From the NCBI GenBank assembly GCA_008704415.1, contig VXIS01000048.1:124001-188000 (forward strand): a DNA stretch of 64,000 bases, written 5' to 3'. The DNA is from Sphaerosporella brunnea (Eukaryota > Ascomycota > Pezizomycetes > Pezizales > Pyronemataceae). Position numbers and translations under genes: made by a program. Positions within the stretch are counted from its first letter, which is position 1. Each line of letters begins with the position of its first letter. Shown here one piece after another: positions 11,131-23,086 of the stretch. The notes beneath the pieces are model-generated. The model saw only the letters and a list, made by a program, of their open reading frames with translations, had not been told where the DNA came from and ran no database searches.

Positions 11131-13078
11131 TCAAATCTCATCTGAAACGATGATCATTCCTGCCACTGCGGCCGAAGTGAGCGTCGACAGCGCACCCGAA
11201 AGCAGCGCCGAAATCGCAACTCTACTAACATCTCCACCACGTCCGGGTGCAACCTGCTGCAGCACTCCGATCTGTGTTCCTAGCGATCCAATGTTTGCGA
11301 ATCCGCACAAGGCATAGGTGGCGATGAGGCGGGAGCGCTTGGTCAGGTTTGCGTACAGCGGATTTCCGCTTAGGGCACTGTAGGCAACGAATTCATTGGC
11401 TGTAACCCCGATAGGCATTAGTAAAACTGTATGTTTTGGCATGAGGGGAAGCAGCGCGGTGATTACCAATGAGCTTGAGGCCGATGAGCTGCGCAACTCT
11501 GTAGATGTCGTCTCCGGTGCGAGAGACACCGATGAGGAAAGACACCGGGTACAGGAGGTATCCGAGGATGAACTCGAGCGTGAGGCCCTCGCTGATGTTC
11601 AAGTAATTCCCCCACCACGTGAGCAGGGCATCAATCAACGCGATGAACGCAATGATACACATTTGAGTACCCATAATCATAGCCGCGATCTTCAAACCAA
11701 GCCAAGTTCCGTTGGCAAACGCGTGAAGACCGTTCGCTGCTTCCTCTGTGTCGTCGTTAGGAACGGTGACTTGACCGGAAGTCAGCGGCTCCTCGGTCTC
11801 GGGGTAGCGAAGCTTGGACACGGCGAGGGAGGCAGGAATCGACATGACACAAGACGATATAAGAGCTTGTGGGCTAATGTTCATCGAAAGATAAGCCACG
11901 AGGACCGAACCAGCAATGGTAGCGAATCCTACGGCTGTTAGTCCAGCGAGAAGGATGGGGTGCGAAGGAAAACACACCAGAGCACATGACTTGATGAAGC
12001 TCCGCCATGGTAAGATGAGGCACGAAAGGCTTGATCAACATGGCTGATTCTCCCTGTCCAATGAAAGGAGATGCAGCAGCCACAACAGCCTCAGCACCAG
12101 AAACTTTCATGGTCCAGAAGAAGAACTGCGCAAACTTGCTGACGAACCAGTGGAGGATCTTGTAATAGTACAAGAGCTGCACAAGCGCCACGAAGAAGAC
12201 GATGGCCGGAAGCACAGAGAAGAAGAACATGCCAAGGGCTGCAGTCTCGCTGTTGGTCAAAAATGCAACACCATCCTTTGCAAATCCCAAGAGCTCGCGC
12301 GCAAGCTCGGAGATAAAGTTGAAGATATCGTAACCGGCCGTGGTGCGTAGGACGAACAGAGCGATGATGAATTGCATCAACATTCCGACAATAACCGTGT
12401 GCCATTTGATGGCTTTCCGGTCACGGGAAGTTAACCACAGGACAAAGACAAAGATAGCCAGGCCCAGGCAGGAAATAGCACGGTCGGCACGGGTGTTCGA
12501 CTTGGTCTCCTCGGTGACGAAGGTTCCGATCATGTACGTCGCAACGACGACAAAGGTGCCGCCGGGAATGCGCCACTTCTCCGGAACCATGTGCATGATC
12601 CTCACCCCAGTCTGCTTCCAGACAAAGCGCAGAGGAACCATCACCAGGCGCGCCGGGATGTAGAAAGTGACGATCCGGATGAAGATAGCCAGCCATAACA
12701 GAAATGGGATGACCCAATTCTTGTTGTGCCTGTGCAAGACTAAACTTGCGATCCACCATCTGAGGCAACCCTCTTGTCAATCTCTTTCTTGGGCGAAATG
12801 ATAGGCAGATAGATAGGCAGATAGGTGAGAGCTCACCCGGTCCACAGGCAAAGCATCACTCCGCGCACAATGTGCTTGACGTGATACTTCTCATACCAGC
12901 CACCCGTGTTGTTACCTTCAACAACCTCCATCTGTCCTTCGACATCGCGCGCATCCTTCAGGCTTCCTGTTCCCAGGGAATCGTTCGCTGTGGTCGCACC
13001 GGACTTCTCGTCGCCATACCGAGGAGCATCCGTGGACAGCCGCCGGTCAATTTTGTCGCCTGCGTCGAGAGAAGACAT
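11131..13078 (-). CDS. Concentrative nucleoside transporter (CNT family)
   Basis: Exons in gene order are 13078-12837, 12729-11978, 11928-11467 and 11399-11131, giving 574 residues with consistent phases 2, 1 and 1. Intron 2 carries a GGACTAAC branch site. About 80 hydrophilic N-terminal residues precede roughly a dozen membrane segments. CNT-type features include the GESA stretch in FIGQGESAMLIKPFVPHLT, then GFATIAGSVLVAYLSM, SIPASLAVSKL with PETEEP, and near the C-terminus ANEFVAYSAL and GFANIGSLGTQIG. Known members couple nucleoside uptake to H+ or Na+; fungal ones are thought to use protons. Plasma membrane location is expected. The adenosine deaminase gene lies 3.4 kb away. I chose the ATG at 13078 because it starts the conserved hydrophilic tail with no in-frame splice conflict. 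Confidence 0.9.
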
Positions 13079-16000
13079 TGCCGGTTCGAGAGACAGACCG
13101 TTGGGTCGTGCTGGGCGAAAAGATGACTGGTGGTGATGGAGGGCCGTACGGAACAAATACGGAATCGCAGGCAAGCAACCACAACCGCAGAGTGTTGAAC
13201 TGACGGCAGCTGGAGAAGCGAAAGGAAAGAAGCGAGGAGCGAGTGGAATAATATATGCCCACACGATAACTGGGCACACGACTTTTGCGGAGGAAGTCTC
13301 TTGCCACTAGACAAGACGGCACCGGCCGAAACCCCGGCTTGCGTCGATAGAGGACCAATTAATCTTGCGAAACCCGCCTAAGCGGCTCTAGATCGACCTA
13401 GATATGTGTACCGCCATCTGCCTGCGTCGTGCGTTCTGATATCTGGGTATCGTCGGGTGGTGGTGGTGGAATTGCCTGGATCAGTCAGCGCCTATCACGG
13501 CGAAAGTTGCCTCTCCAGCCCCACACGGCCGAACACCATCCATCCATCCATCCAGCTGGTACTCAATAGAGCTTCAGCGATGCTGGCTACCTCGGTACCT
13601 ATCCTCAACCACCGGGCGTCTGGCCAGTAGCAGCGGAGGCAAATACGCGCTCTACTTTCGAGGCACCTTCCGGTTGCATCTGCTGTTCGGGGTGGGCGGA
13701 CTTCCTGGGAGGACAGCAGGGATGCGGGGAGTGATAGGCCGCTTCTAACACCGAGGACAGCGGGATGTGGAACCTGCAAAAAAGCCGGTAGATGAGGGGC
13801 GAGTGATATCTAATCGAGCGTCGGGGCTGTCGCCCATTCAGGGTCGTGGCCGTGAGTGGCGACAATTGTCAGTGAATGAATCCAGCGCGGCGTAAGACAC
13901 CGTTTTCAGTGGGCGGCAGGGAAGCTCTTGGCAACTGTCCCCAGCCTCTTTTCTTTCCAGGTTTTGTTCTCGAACAACTCTGTTCGGCCCGAACTGTGGA
14001 CTACGGGCAACGCTTCCCTGCCTCAGGATTTTTACGGTTGATGCCGATTACGTGGACGTGCGCCGAAGGAAACGATTGAATAACGGCGGTGACGTATGCC
14101 TCTAGTAGGCCGACATAAAGCTGGCGTTGAAGGTCGCGCGAGACTCCGAGAAAAAGCAAAAGTTCACGCGCGACGTTGAATGAAGCTCCGAACGCTACGC
14201 GAAAAAAGCAAAAGTGCATCAGGCATGGCACTGCATACATTTTCTCCGCAACTCACGATCACCGCCGCCAGAAACAAGGTCAAGGAAACTGCTTTTGATG
14301 TTCTGGGCTTTCATGAATCGTCGGAGGAGAATCCGGAGCAGGTGCACGCTTTCAGAAAGAACGTTGCACCCCTTCTAACGTCAGCCGCTGCTCTTACCCG
14401 CTGCAGGCAGGCCAAACTCCTACCTAGGGAGATGCCTATGTACTTAGTACATACATACTTCGAAGCCGCCGTCTCTCCACCAGCCCCAGTTCCCATCGAT
14501 ATCGCCACCGGAGATGGAGAATCAACCAATTGCTCGCGTCGTATGTCCCTGTTTAGCAAGCGAGTGAGGCCCAGCAACGCTCGAGATAACAGACATAACG
14601 TGTGCCAAAACGTGGGCACAAAGCGGGCGGTATCTACATGTCTGGGATATCAGGATGCATGGTACCTTGGCGATATCAGCACCGCAGCAGAGATCGGTGG
14701 TTTATCTTCCGAGTCTTGGCCATCATTGATATGTATCAGGCGACCTCCGCTGGTGGGCATACAAAGCAGTGCAGCAGCGAGGTCTTCGATGTTTTGGATG
14801 TTTGGATGTTGAGCTGGCATCTAAGTAACCGGAGACCGCCTTTGATAGACCTGGATAGGCAGGAGATGGTTTCAGGTGAGTTGTATGAAGGAGCTCGCAT
14901 CGCTTTGTAACGCTGAGAAGGGGATTCATGCTTGCGACAGGGATACTGGGGACTTGGAGGACAAACCACCACACAAACATTGCCAATTCAGAAATGAAAA
15001 CAGAGAATCTTCTAAATCCGGGGCGATAGATTTTTCAAGCGAGAACCCCTCTTTTAATCGCTCGAAGCTGGTGCCGTATTTTTGTTGTGGTGAGATGAAG
15101 TAGCACACGGCGTGAAGAGGTTGTTTTTCCGCCGACCGCCTTCTTTTGTATGGGAAAAACACAAAGGTCAACTTCATCAAGCCACCACATTTTTATTCAG
15201 TGTTGGTAGCAATCAGGAAGCATTCTATTTGGTGGATCCAATACAACAGATGGCGAGTGGTCAGTAAATTGTGGTTTTGAGTGGGCAGTCGATGAAGTTG
15301 AAGTAAAAATTTGAAGTTGTGTGGTAAGCCACAGCCTGGCGAATCGCTCCCGCAGAATCCAGATAGTTACGTCCTGCCGCCGGTACCCGTCCTCGCCGAC
15401 GGCCACTCTTCGGCAACGAAATGAATGACCCCTCTCCTTCCCCACATTGATCAACCGCTAGACTCGTTGTTGGTTTCTGGAACATCGAACGCACCAAACA
15501 TCATGGCTCCGCAGCCGCCGCATCGATCGTCGGTCAAAGTCCCAATTTTAGGCAAAAGCAAACAGGTAAAGAAGGCCGCAAGCAATGCGGGGTAGCGTGA
15601 GTCGCCGCTGCCGGCTAGAGTATGATAACCCCTTCCACCGCCGCCAAGACATCTCCAGAGAATAGACAGGGCTTAAGGCGGTTGATGGGAGATCGAGTGA
15701 GATGGATGCAGTGAGTGTGATGTATGCAGGTCACTTGGTTTTGATATCTGCAGCATCCTCGCACGCACGTACACCTCCGGCACGGGTGCACTACTTGAGG
15801 TGTAAGCACAGAGTTTCTGGACTGTATCGCGCTCATGTTGAGGACGTCTACCTAGTGTGGTGGTCTCTCGGGCGCTCCTTGATTGAGCATGTTTACACCC
15901 GCATCAAGCACTGCAGTTTTAGTTCGGAGTATAGGCTAACTAGACATCTCCCGCGTGGCCATCTTCCCACGGTTCTGTTTCTGGAACTATTCCTTGAGCG

Positions 16001-16434
16001 CTGCACAACATTACTAGAAATCACTTTCCCTCCAGATATCTGTCGTAGTTGAGAAATAGAAACCGAGTTTTTAGGTGACTATAGCAATATTCGTTTTCCA
16101 TTTAGATACGCTAAAAAACAAACGCAACAAGCGCGCACGCGCGAAGGACCCCTTCTTCAGCGTCCCATTAGAGAGAGTTTGCACTTTGCGTCTGTCTACT
16201 AACAGGGAACATCATGAGTCAAAGAGAGAAAAAAAGAAATTCTGTAGACCTGCACCGTTGACTCACACTGACATGCAGTGTCTGAGAATAAGTAATCGGC
16301 GCCGGGTCGCAAGCGGAATCTCGATTTCTTTTGTAGGTTTAGGAAAAGCTTCGAGTAGTGTGCGGTGACCGGAGGTTTATTTAGCTACGCGTCTCCCCTC
16401 GTTACCTTTCATCCATCAACTTCGACCACAAAAA
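13079..16434. other. 3.4-kb intergenic region, nothing firm
   Basis: Only isolated open frames without recognisable content were seen. The longest is 14180-14812 (+), 210 codons, with no domain, no clear splice context and low-complexity codon use. A short CATC tandem run lies near 13538. The promoters of the nucleoside transporter and the adenosine deaminase should lie in the flanking parts. Confidence 0.4.
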
Positions 16435-18243
16435 ATGATTCTCGACGGCGCTGCAACGAACGGCGCTGCAACGAACGGCGCGGCCGTTAGCCTTGAGAAA
16501 GAGCTCGCACGGTATGAAGCCGAGCGCGCCGCGCTGATTGAGAAGGAGAAGAGCTTGAGGCATGGTAATTCTCTGGCTAGCCACCTGCCGCCCCCCCCCC
16601 CCCCATTTTCGCGTCACCGTGACAAAGCGTTGACAACCGCGTGAAAGACTACACCTTCCGTCAGCGTCTCACCCCTACCGCCAAAAAAGCTGCAGCGATA
16701 GTTTCCAAAATTCGCGTTCATGAGGCCGAGAAGGTGTGGACAAAGGTCGAAGAGGAGGAAGGCGATGTGTTCCCGGGAATGTGCTTTACCCTGGCAAAGG
16801 AGCGCATGGAGAACTCGATTCTGTGGAAGATAGTGAAGCAGTTCCCCAAGGGTGCACTATTGCACGCACACCTAGAAGCTATGGTGGACAGTGGGTGGGC
16901 CTCGCATCTCGCCTTGATACGCGTACTGATCAATTCACGCTCCAGCTGACTGGCTTCTGGATCGTGCGCTGGAAACACCCGGAATGCACATGTACTCCGA
17001 GGTGCCGCTAACCCCCGAGAACCTGGAGACCGCAATGTTCGATTTCCAATATTCCCCAACGACACCTTCATCCTCGGCTTCCATATTCAGTAGCTCATAC
17101 AAATCGCCCACCCTGATCTCCGTCTCCGTCGCTGCCGACTCGTTCCCCACGCCTGCTGGCTCGAACACACGTGATGCCTTCCGTGCCTGGTTCAAATCAA
17201 GGACAACAATCACTCCTGAAGAGTCAATGAAGCAACATGAAGGCATCAACCTTATCTGGGCCAAGTTTCAGAGCGTCTTCCGCATTATCCACGGCATAGT
17301 TTACTACGAGCCCATCTTCCGCCGCTTCGTTCACGAGGTCCTTCACAACGTGCATGCGGACGGCTGCCTCTGGGCTGATCTTCGACTCGCATTCCTGATG
17401 CAACTACGGCGGAAAGACACAGGCGAGATCCTGCCTCGCCACGAACTTGTCCGTATCTTCGGGGAAGTGGTGGATGCCTATGTAGCCGAAACTAGAGGCG
17501 CCTTTTGGGGGAGCCGGATAATTTGGACTAACGTGCGCGCCTTCGATGCAAAAACGATAATGGATTCCATGGTTGAATGCATCGACGCCAAGAAGCGGTA
17601 TCCACACATTGTATCCGGATTCGACTTGGTGGCGCAAGAAGACAAAGGCCGTACACTGCGTTCGCACCTTCCAGAGCTGCTTCAATTCCGCCGGCTGTGT
17701 GCTGAGGCAGGCGTCGACATTCCGCTGTACCTACATGCGGGCGAAACCCTCGGCGACGGCACGGAAACCGATGATAATCTTTTTGACGCTGTGTTGTTAG
17801 GCGCAAAGAGGATCGGCCACGGATTCTCATTGTATAAACATCCTCTCCTGATGGAGCTCTCGCGCAAACATGGCATCTGCCTCGAGGTGTGCCCCATCTC
17901 GAATGAGATCCTGCGCTTGACGGCATCTATCATGCAGCACCCTCTCCCTGCGCTGTTGGCGCACGGCGTCCCGGTTTCTATCAACAATGATGATCCCGGT
18001 ATCCTGGGGCAGATGCAGACGGGAAGTATGACTCATGATTTCTGGCAGGTGCTGCAGGCGTACGACAACGTGGGTCTTGAAGGACTGGGAGATCTCGCCG
18101 AAACAGGCGTGAGATTTGCTGCGTTTGACGGCGCGGCGGTTGGCGTTGAGGAGGGCATCAGGAAGAAGCGGTTGGAGCAGTGGAGGGATCAGTGGGAGAA
18201 GTTCTGCGAATGGGTCTGTGAGGAGTTTGAGGAGTGGGCTTGA
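16435..18243 (+). CDS. Adenosine deaminase-related protein (ADGF/CECR1-like)
   Basis: Exons are 16435-16564, 16648-16890 and 16946-18243, giving 556 residues. Intron 1 contains a 14-base poly-C run. Intron 2 uses GTGGGT and restores the family motif MVDTDWLL. Hallmarks of the metallo-deaminase fold follow in order: HAHLEAMVD, HAGET (about residue 387), RIGHGFSL (412), EVCPISNEIL, and NNDDPG (about 469), which supplies metal and catalytic residues. The reaction expected is adenosine (or deoxyadenosine) plus water to inosine plus ammonia. No signal peptide is visible, unlike many animal ADGFs, so an intracellular enzyme is likely. The N-terminus has a short NGAATNGAA repeat followed by a Glu/Ala-rich helix. 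Substrate identity is not provable here; some fungal relatives may act on other purine derivatives. Confidence 0.9.
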
Positions 18244-18829
18244 TTTTAATCAGATACGCATATACCAGGGACTTGCCGTTTCCTCGATATTGAGGGGATT
18301 TTTGGATATCATGCTGCATGGACTTATGGACTTATAGAAACTACGGATGTGTAAGCAACATTTAATCTCTACTCCTTTGTGCAAAGTTAAAGATGGTTGC
18401 TGTTGGATCAGAGTGCTTTGCCATGGAGCGGTTTCACTGGACCCGTGACCGCATTTCGCCGATATAAACGCGACTGACCCCATGCTCCAAACCGGTTGTA
18501 TCCCCACACGCTGATTCATTGCGTGAAAGAAGTTCCTCGGCATGTCTCAAGCTCTATTGCCCAAAGCTCCATCTTTCGCTGCTGTGGAGAAAGGAACAAC
18601 CGGCAACATGTGTTTTGGCTATTTGCTGTTGTCGATCCCACTTGTTGGTTGTGGTTGGCAGCATCACGTCAGAGCCGAGAAGCCAAGCATGTGATTTCCG
18701 GGATCGCCGGGTCGCCAAAACTCCCCATCCAATCTATCATTTAAACGCCAGCTTCCCCACAACAACAACACGACACGTCTTCCACCATCACACCAGCACC
18801 AGCACCACCACGACCAACAAGACCACAAA
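18244..18829. other. Intergenic region and SCP2 promoter/5' UTR
   Basis: No gene seen. The last 60 bases before the SCP2 start are CA- and CAC-rich, typical of a fungal 5' leader. Confidence 0.4.
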
Positions 18830-19262
18830 ATGACTCTCTCCAACCGTAGTCCCCCTCCCCCCTCCCCCCTTCTCATCGCCTCGCTAACACAATTCAGCCG
18901 CCTTCCCGTCCTCTACAACCTTCGACCTCATCTCGACCGCTCTACAAGACGGCAACACAAAGGCTGACGCGATCAAACGGGGCAACGGGATATTCGTTTT
19001 CACGCTGAAGAACTCGGCGGGCGAGACGGAGAGCTGGTATATCGACCTGAAGAGCACGGGAGAGGTGGGCAAGGGCGTGCCGGAAAAGAGCGATGTCACG
19101 CTTTCGCTCTCGGATGAGGATTTCGCAAAGCTGGTGGCGGGGAAGGTGCAGGCGCAGAGACTGTTTATGGGCGGGAAGCTGAAGGTTAAGGGGGATGTCA
19201 TGAAGGCTACTAAGGCGGAGGTCGTGCTGAAGAGTGCGAGGCCGCCGGCGGCGAAGTTGTAG
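18830..19262 (+). CDS. SCP2 sterol-binding domain protein, peroxisomal
   Basis: A 16-bp first exon (18830-18845) is joined to 18898-19262 across a 52-bp intron with a GCTAACAC branch site, giving 126 residues. The whole protein is a single SCP2 domain: FDLISTALQ near the N-terminus, GIFVFTLKN, WYIDLKS, a VTLSLSDEDF strand-helix, and LFMGGKLKVKGDVMKA near the end. It finishes with AKL, a peroxisomal targeting signal type 1 variant. The role is binding or transfer of sterols, acyl-CoA and related lipids in peroxisomes. The start is supported by the join, which restores the MTLSNPAFPSS N-terminus. Size agrees with stand-alone fungal SCP2 proteins. Confidence 0.92.
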
Positions 19263-19524
19263 CGGGTTTGAGTTGAGGGGTGTGGCTGCAGATACAAATG
19301 CGGCGTGTGTGTACTACTACCTACTATACGTTGATTTTTCCGAGCCCTGGGTGTAATCCTCGCTGTGTCCTGCTCCGTTGTCTCCAGCACGTGAAGCTCA
19401 AAGGAAACAACCTCGGCACGTTCCTTTGTGCAGCGGTATGTGATAAATTGAGTGAGAAAACATGATTTATTCTCTACAAAGTATCATTGGCGCGTTTAGA
19501 TAGGGGTCGATATGTATGATACAT

Positions 19525-19646
19525 GTAGTGCGGCGCGCTTTAAAGGTAACCCGGTCTTGTTTTGCAGTGTATTTTCATTGAAGATCACTCGCATGCAGCT
19601 TGAGTTAGTAGGGGCCCACTCCCCTCTCCCTTTAAAGCGCACTGCT
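19525..19646. mobile_element. Short inverted-repeat element (GCGCTTTAAAGG ends)
   Basis: AGTGCGGCGCGCTTTAAAGG at the left faces CCTTTAAAGCGCACTGCT at the right. The arms match apart from a 4-5 base insertion in the left one. The 120-bp length and absent coding capacity fit a MITE. No target duplication could be fixed. Confidence 0.5.
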
Positions 19647-20034
19647 CTGCTAACGTTATTAAGCCACACATTTCGAAAGCGTGACAGAGCTTGAGGCAAA
19701 ACTACATCTTGAAAAAAATCAAGTTGCGCTGAAGCCGAGTGACAGAGCATGAAGCAGACTGTGCCCAGGTGCTTATATTGAACCCAATGCCATCCATCTT
19801 TGAGTTCCATTAGCGCCTCTTCAAGTTGCTTTCTCCCAGACGCCGAGCTTTAAGCGTGCCAGTGGTTCTCTACCTTGATTTCTCCCAGGTGTCTCACAAG
19901 GTTTTGTCTCTCGCAAGCTCTGTTGTCTAGCTAGAGTGAAACTTTGCGTTTTGCTTTTAAGACCTGTTCTCTTTTAAAAGCTACCGCTGCGGCGGTGTCA
20001 ATGATGTAGGTACCGATGCAATCGAACCGTAATA

Positions 20035-20331
20035 CCGTATTGTCTCGGTCGCAAGGCAAGAACTCTGCCGCGGAAGTAGAGTAACAATGGGCCGCAGGCT
20101 CGGGCTGTCGGTGATCGAGCAGAACCTTGAACAAAGCGCAGTGGCGGCGGGCGGTCCTCTCTTCACCAGCCGTCTCCTCCTTGTCTCGCCTTTGACTTTC
20201 CATCTCGCTCCACCACCATCCCGCGCTGTTTAAGGCCCTATGTTTTGTGGTGTCGATCACTCCCTCCACCCCGAGCCTGCGGCTCATTGTTGCTATACTT
20301 CCGCGGCAGAGTTACGACCGAGATAATACGG
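20035..20331. mobile_element. 297-bp TA-flanked element with CCGTATT ends
   Basis: The left arm starts CCGTATTGTCTCGGTCG and continues through CTCTGCCGCGGAAGTA and AACAATG to GCCGCAGGCTCGGG. The right arm is its reverse complement, giving about 70 bp of inverted repeat around a 165-bp spacer. TA borders both ends. The terminal CCGTATT is shared with the elements at 9982, 10820 and 61921. No coding capacity. Confidence 0.75.
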
Positions 20332-21240
20332 TAATCGGCCCCCTTATTCGCCAACGTTCTAGGTGAAGCGCAGTGCCTGAGCAAAAGTCTGGGTGATTGG
20401 GTGAACCACGCCAAAAGCAGGTGAAAATGCACGAATTCCGACCAACACCACACAACACCAGTTTTGGACTCTTTGCCCCAGAACCTTCATGAATGTCTCT
20501 CCATATGAAAGAGAGCTTAGAACAATTTTTGGAATTTTTTTTTTGGAGGACATAAAGCGGTTTAAACACAGCCTTGAAGTCACAGGTCGTAGTGGTGATC
20601 TTAGTTTTTAGCGTGGGTTTCTTGTGTTTCCCGCACTTGAGAAATCACAGCGCACGATTTTGATTGTATCTCAACAACGCCTGACTGGAAAATCCTCAAT
20701 CTTCGCATGCGCATTTCTTGGTAGCTAAACGAAGATTTTTGAAATTATGCCTGCGGTTTTTGATAAACATTTGGTTGTAGAACTTTATGTGCCTCTCTCT
20801 GAGCGAGCCAGCACAAAATGTCAACGGAAAAATGCATGAAATTGCCTAACACCGGGTTAAACTGTAGTTCACATAGCATATTGATTGAGCATCAATTTTT
20901 TTGCAGCTCTTACTTAGACCAAACGCCGGTGGTGTTCAGCTCATAAGACTTTTGCTTACGTACTGTATGTACTAGTAGATTAGATCAGCTATCGCTCCGG
21001 AAATGAAGTTTATATCCACTTTATGAGTTCTCAATATTGCCCAATATATTACTTCCGCAGACCGCGGCCCCCCAGGTTCAATCACTATCAAATATTTACA
21101 TAAGTACATATCTAAAAGCACCACAATATCTATCATACACTCGTAAAAACTATTACGATAACGGGAAAGCCGAAGAGCATCGCGCATGCTGAAAAGGAAT
21201 CTGAAGAAAGCAAGAAGCAACGCCGAACGCCGTACGATCC

Positions 21241-23086
21241 CTAACCAGATTTCAACAACTCCTGCTGCTGCTTATCTAGCTCCTCCTTCGACAGCCTCCA
21301 CCACCGGGGTATATATATTAAAATAGCGTCCTGGTTCAGCAGCTCTGTTTGCAGGGATTTGACGTCTAGGTCATGAACTGAGCCTCCCTTTTCCAGCAAC
21401 AGGGCCGCTGCAGTGCCTGCAGCCTGACCAAGCGCCATCCAGCACGGCTCCATTCGCAAAGTCGAGAATCCGATATGACTACCGCTGACAGGTACCGGGG
21501 CGAAGACGTTCTTGATGCCGGAGCTCTTGGCGGGAATGATAACGCCGTATGGAACTGTGTATGGCATCGCCGTCTTGTAGCTCACGAACCCGTCCAAAGC
21601 CACGCGGCCGACCTCGCGCTTTCGGACGGCGTGGGAATCCAGCGCGTAGTGACTGCTGGTGATCGAGTCCTTGTGAATTGGTGGCCGCTGGCCTTCCGCA
21701 ACCGGCCACGCATCTTTAGACGTGAAGATGTACTCGCCCTGCATGCGTCGTGCTTCGCGGACATAGATCTGGCGCGGGAAAAAACCATTCTCTTGGTATT
21801 CATCCTTTGCCAAACCCCAGCCTTTGATCTGATTACGATACCACTGGGGGACCGTTTCATTGTTCTGTGCGAAGTAAAATAGACCCAATGTGTAAGACCT
21901 CAATCGGGCGGCGAATCGATCGCGCTGTTGCCATGAGCTCTCAGGGTAGTCCCAGTTTTCTTCGGGCAAATCGGTCGAGATAAAGGCAAGATGTTGGTTG
22001 TTGCCGTCATATTTCCTGTTTGGCACGCGTACCAAGTTGGTGATTCGCAGGATTCCGCCGGGTTGGCCAGGGATGTGGGGACGCGCGTTCGGGTCTCCTG
22101 GCGCACGTGGGCAATAATTCTTCGCCTGGATTCCGGTGTGACAGCCCGTGATAATGTCGCCAACAAGAGAAGCGTACTCCTCAGGGTTATAATCGACCGG
22201 CTTCTCAATTTTGTAGACGAGGGAAGGGTCTTTCGTGAGTGAAAGACGGTAATTGTAGGCCTGGATCGTGTGGTCGCCTTCGTGCGTAGTTCCTGCGGCT
22301 TCCGGTCCGTCCCAGTATTTATAGATTTTGCCGGCGCCGATCTCGTTGTCGTATACACTGCCGCCTTCACGGCCAAGAAAGTAGGGGACTTTTGCGGCCG
22401 CGATGAGGTCTCCTTCGTAAGTTGCGTCGATGAAGTACTGTATTTTCGTCATAAGCAGAAGGATTGCGAGGTCGCTTGGAGGAATCTACCTTTCCGGCGT
22501 AAAACTCTTGGAGCCCGGTGTCGCGGTTCAGAACCCTGATCACTTTCACTTCACCGTCCTCTTCATGGGCATACTCTGGCTGCGCATCAAACTGCCGTCG
22601 CAGCAGCACGTCCACGCCAGCTCCCTTGACCTCCCGCAAGAAATCCCCCAAAACCTTGTGCGCGACCTTCGGTTCGAAGTGGTATCCGTTGTTGCAATCT
22701 CTCACTTGTTTCGAATTTGCCCCGTACTTGTCGATGTAGTGCTGTTTGATGCGATGAACGAATTCCAGAAACAAGCCGCCGGTGGCCCCCTGAGTCGCAA
22801 TGTCGGTTGCGCCCAATCCGTTCGCCGGCAACCCACCAAAATGCGATGTGCGCTCGAGAACCAAAACTCTCGCAGTACCTTTCGAAGCTCGCGAGGCGGC
22901 AACCGCAGCCATAATTCCGCCCGGCGTCCCGCCGACAATAACGACATCGTAGCTTACCGTCACGGTCGCGCTGAAATCGATGTAGACAATCTGCGATGCA
23001 ACGATCAGGGCCAGAACAAGGAATAGAGCTGCCCGGCGTAGCCATCGCATGTTAATTTGTGTCGACGACGACGACGGCGACGACAT
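21241..23086 (-). CDS. Membrane-anchored FAD-dependent oxidoreductase
   Basis: Exons 23086-22490 and 22437-21241 join in phase 0 across a 52-bp intron and encode 597 residues. A single N-terminal hydrophobic helix (about residues 19-38) is a signal anchor or secretion signal. It is followed by a Rossmann nucleotide-binding motif, YDVVIVGGTPGG (about 46-57), then VLVLERTSHFGG and LPANGLGATDIA, typical of FAD_oxidored-like flavoproteins. Downstream come FIDATYEGDL, the REARRMQGEYIF region and a C-terminal GLGQAAGTAAAL-like segment (ALGQAAGTAAALLLEKG) that closes the FAD site. The substrate is unknown. The luminal or extracellular side is the likely place of action. It stands alone in a gene-poor area. 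Length agrees with fungal relatives. Confidence 0.88.

Larger units (their letters stand above)
19263..21240. other. Gene-free region with short elements
   Basis: Apart from the two elements annotated separately, an 18-bp direct repeat beginning GTGACAGAGC occurs at about 19680 and 19739. The intervening GCGCTGAAGCCGAGTGA resembles one end of the element at 25992-26347. No gene was supported. Confidence 0.4.

Noticed and set aside
14180..14812. Open frame of 210 codons on the plus strand
   Set aside because: No domain, no splice or signal features, and composition like noncoding DNA.
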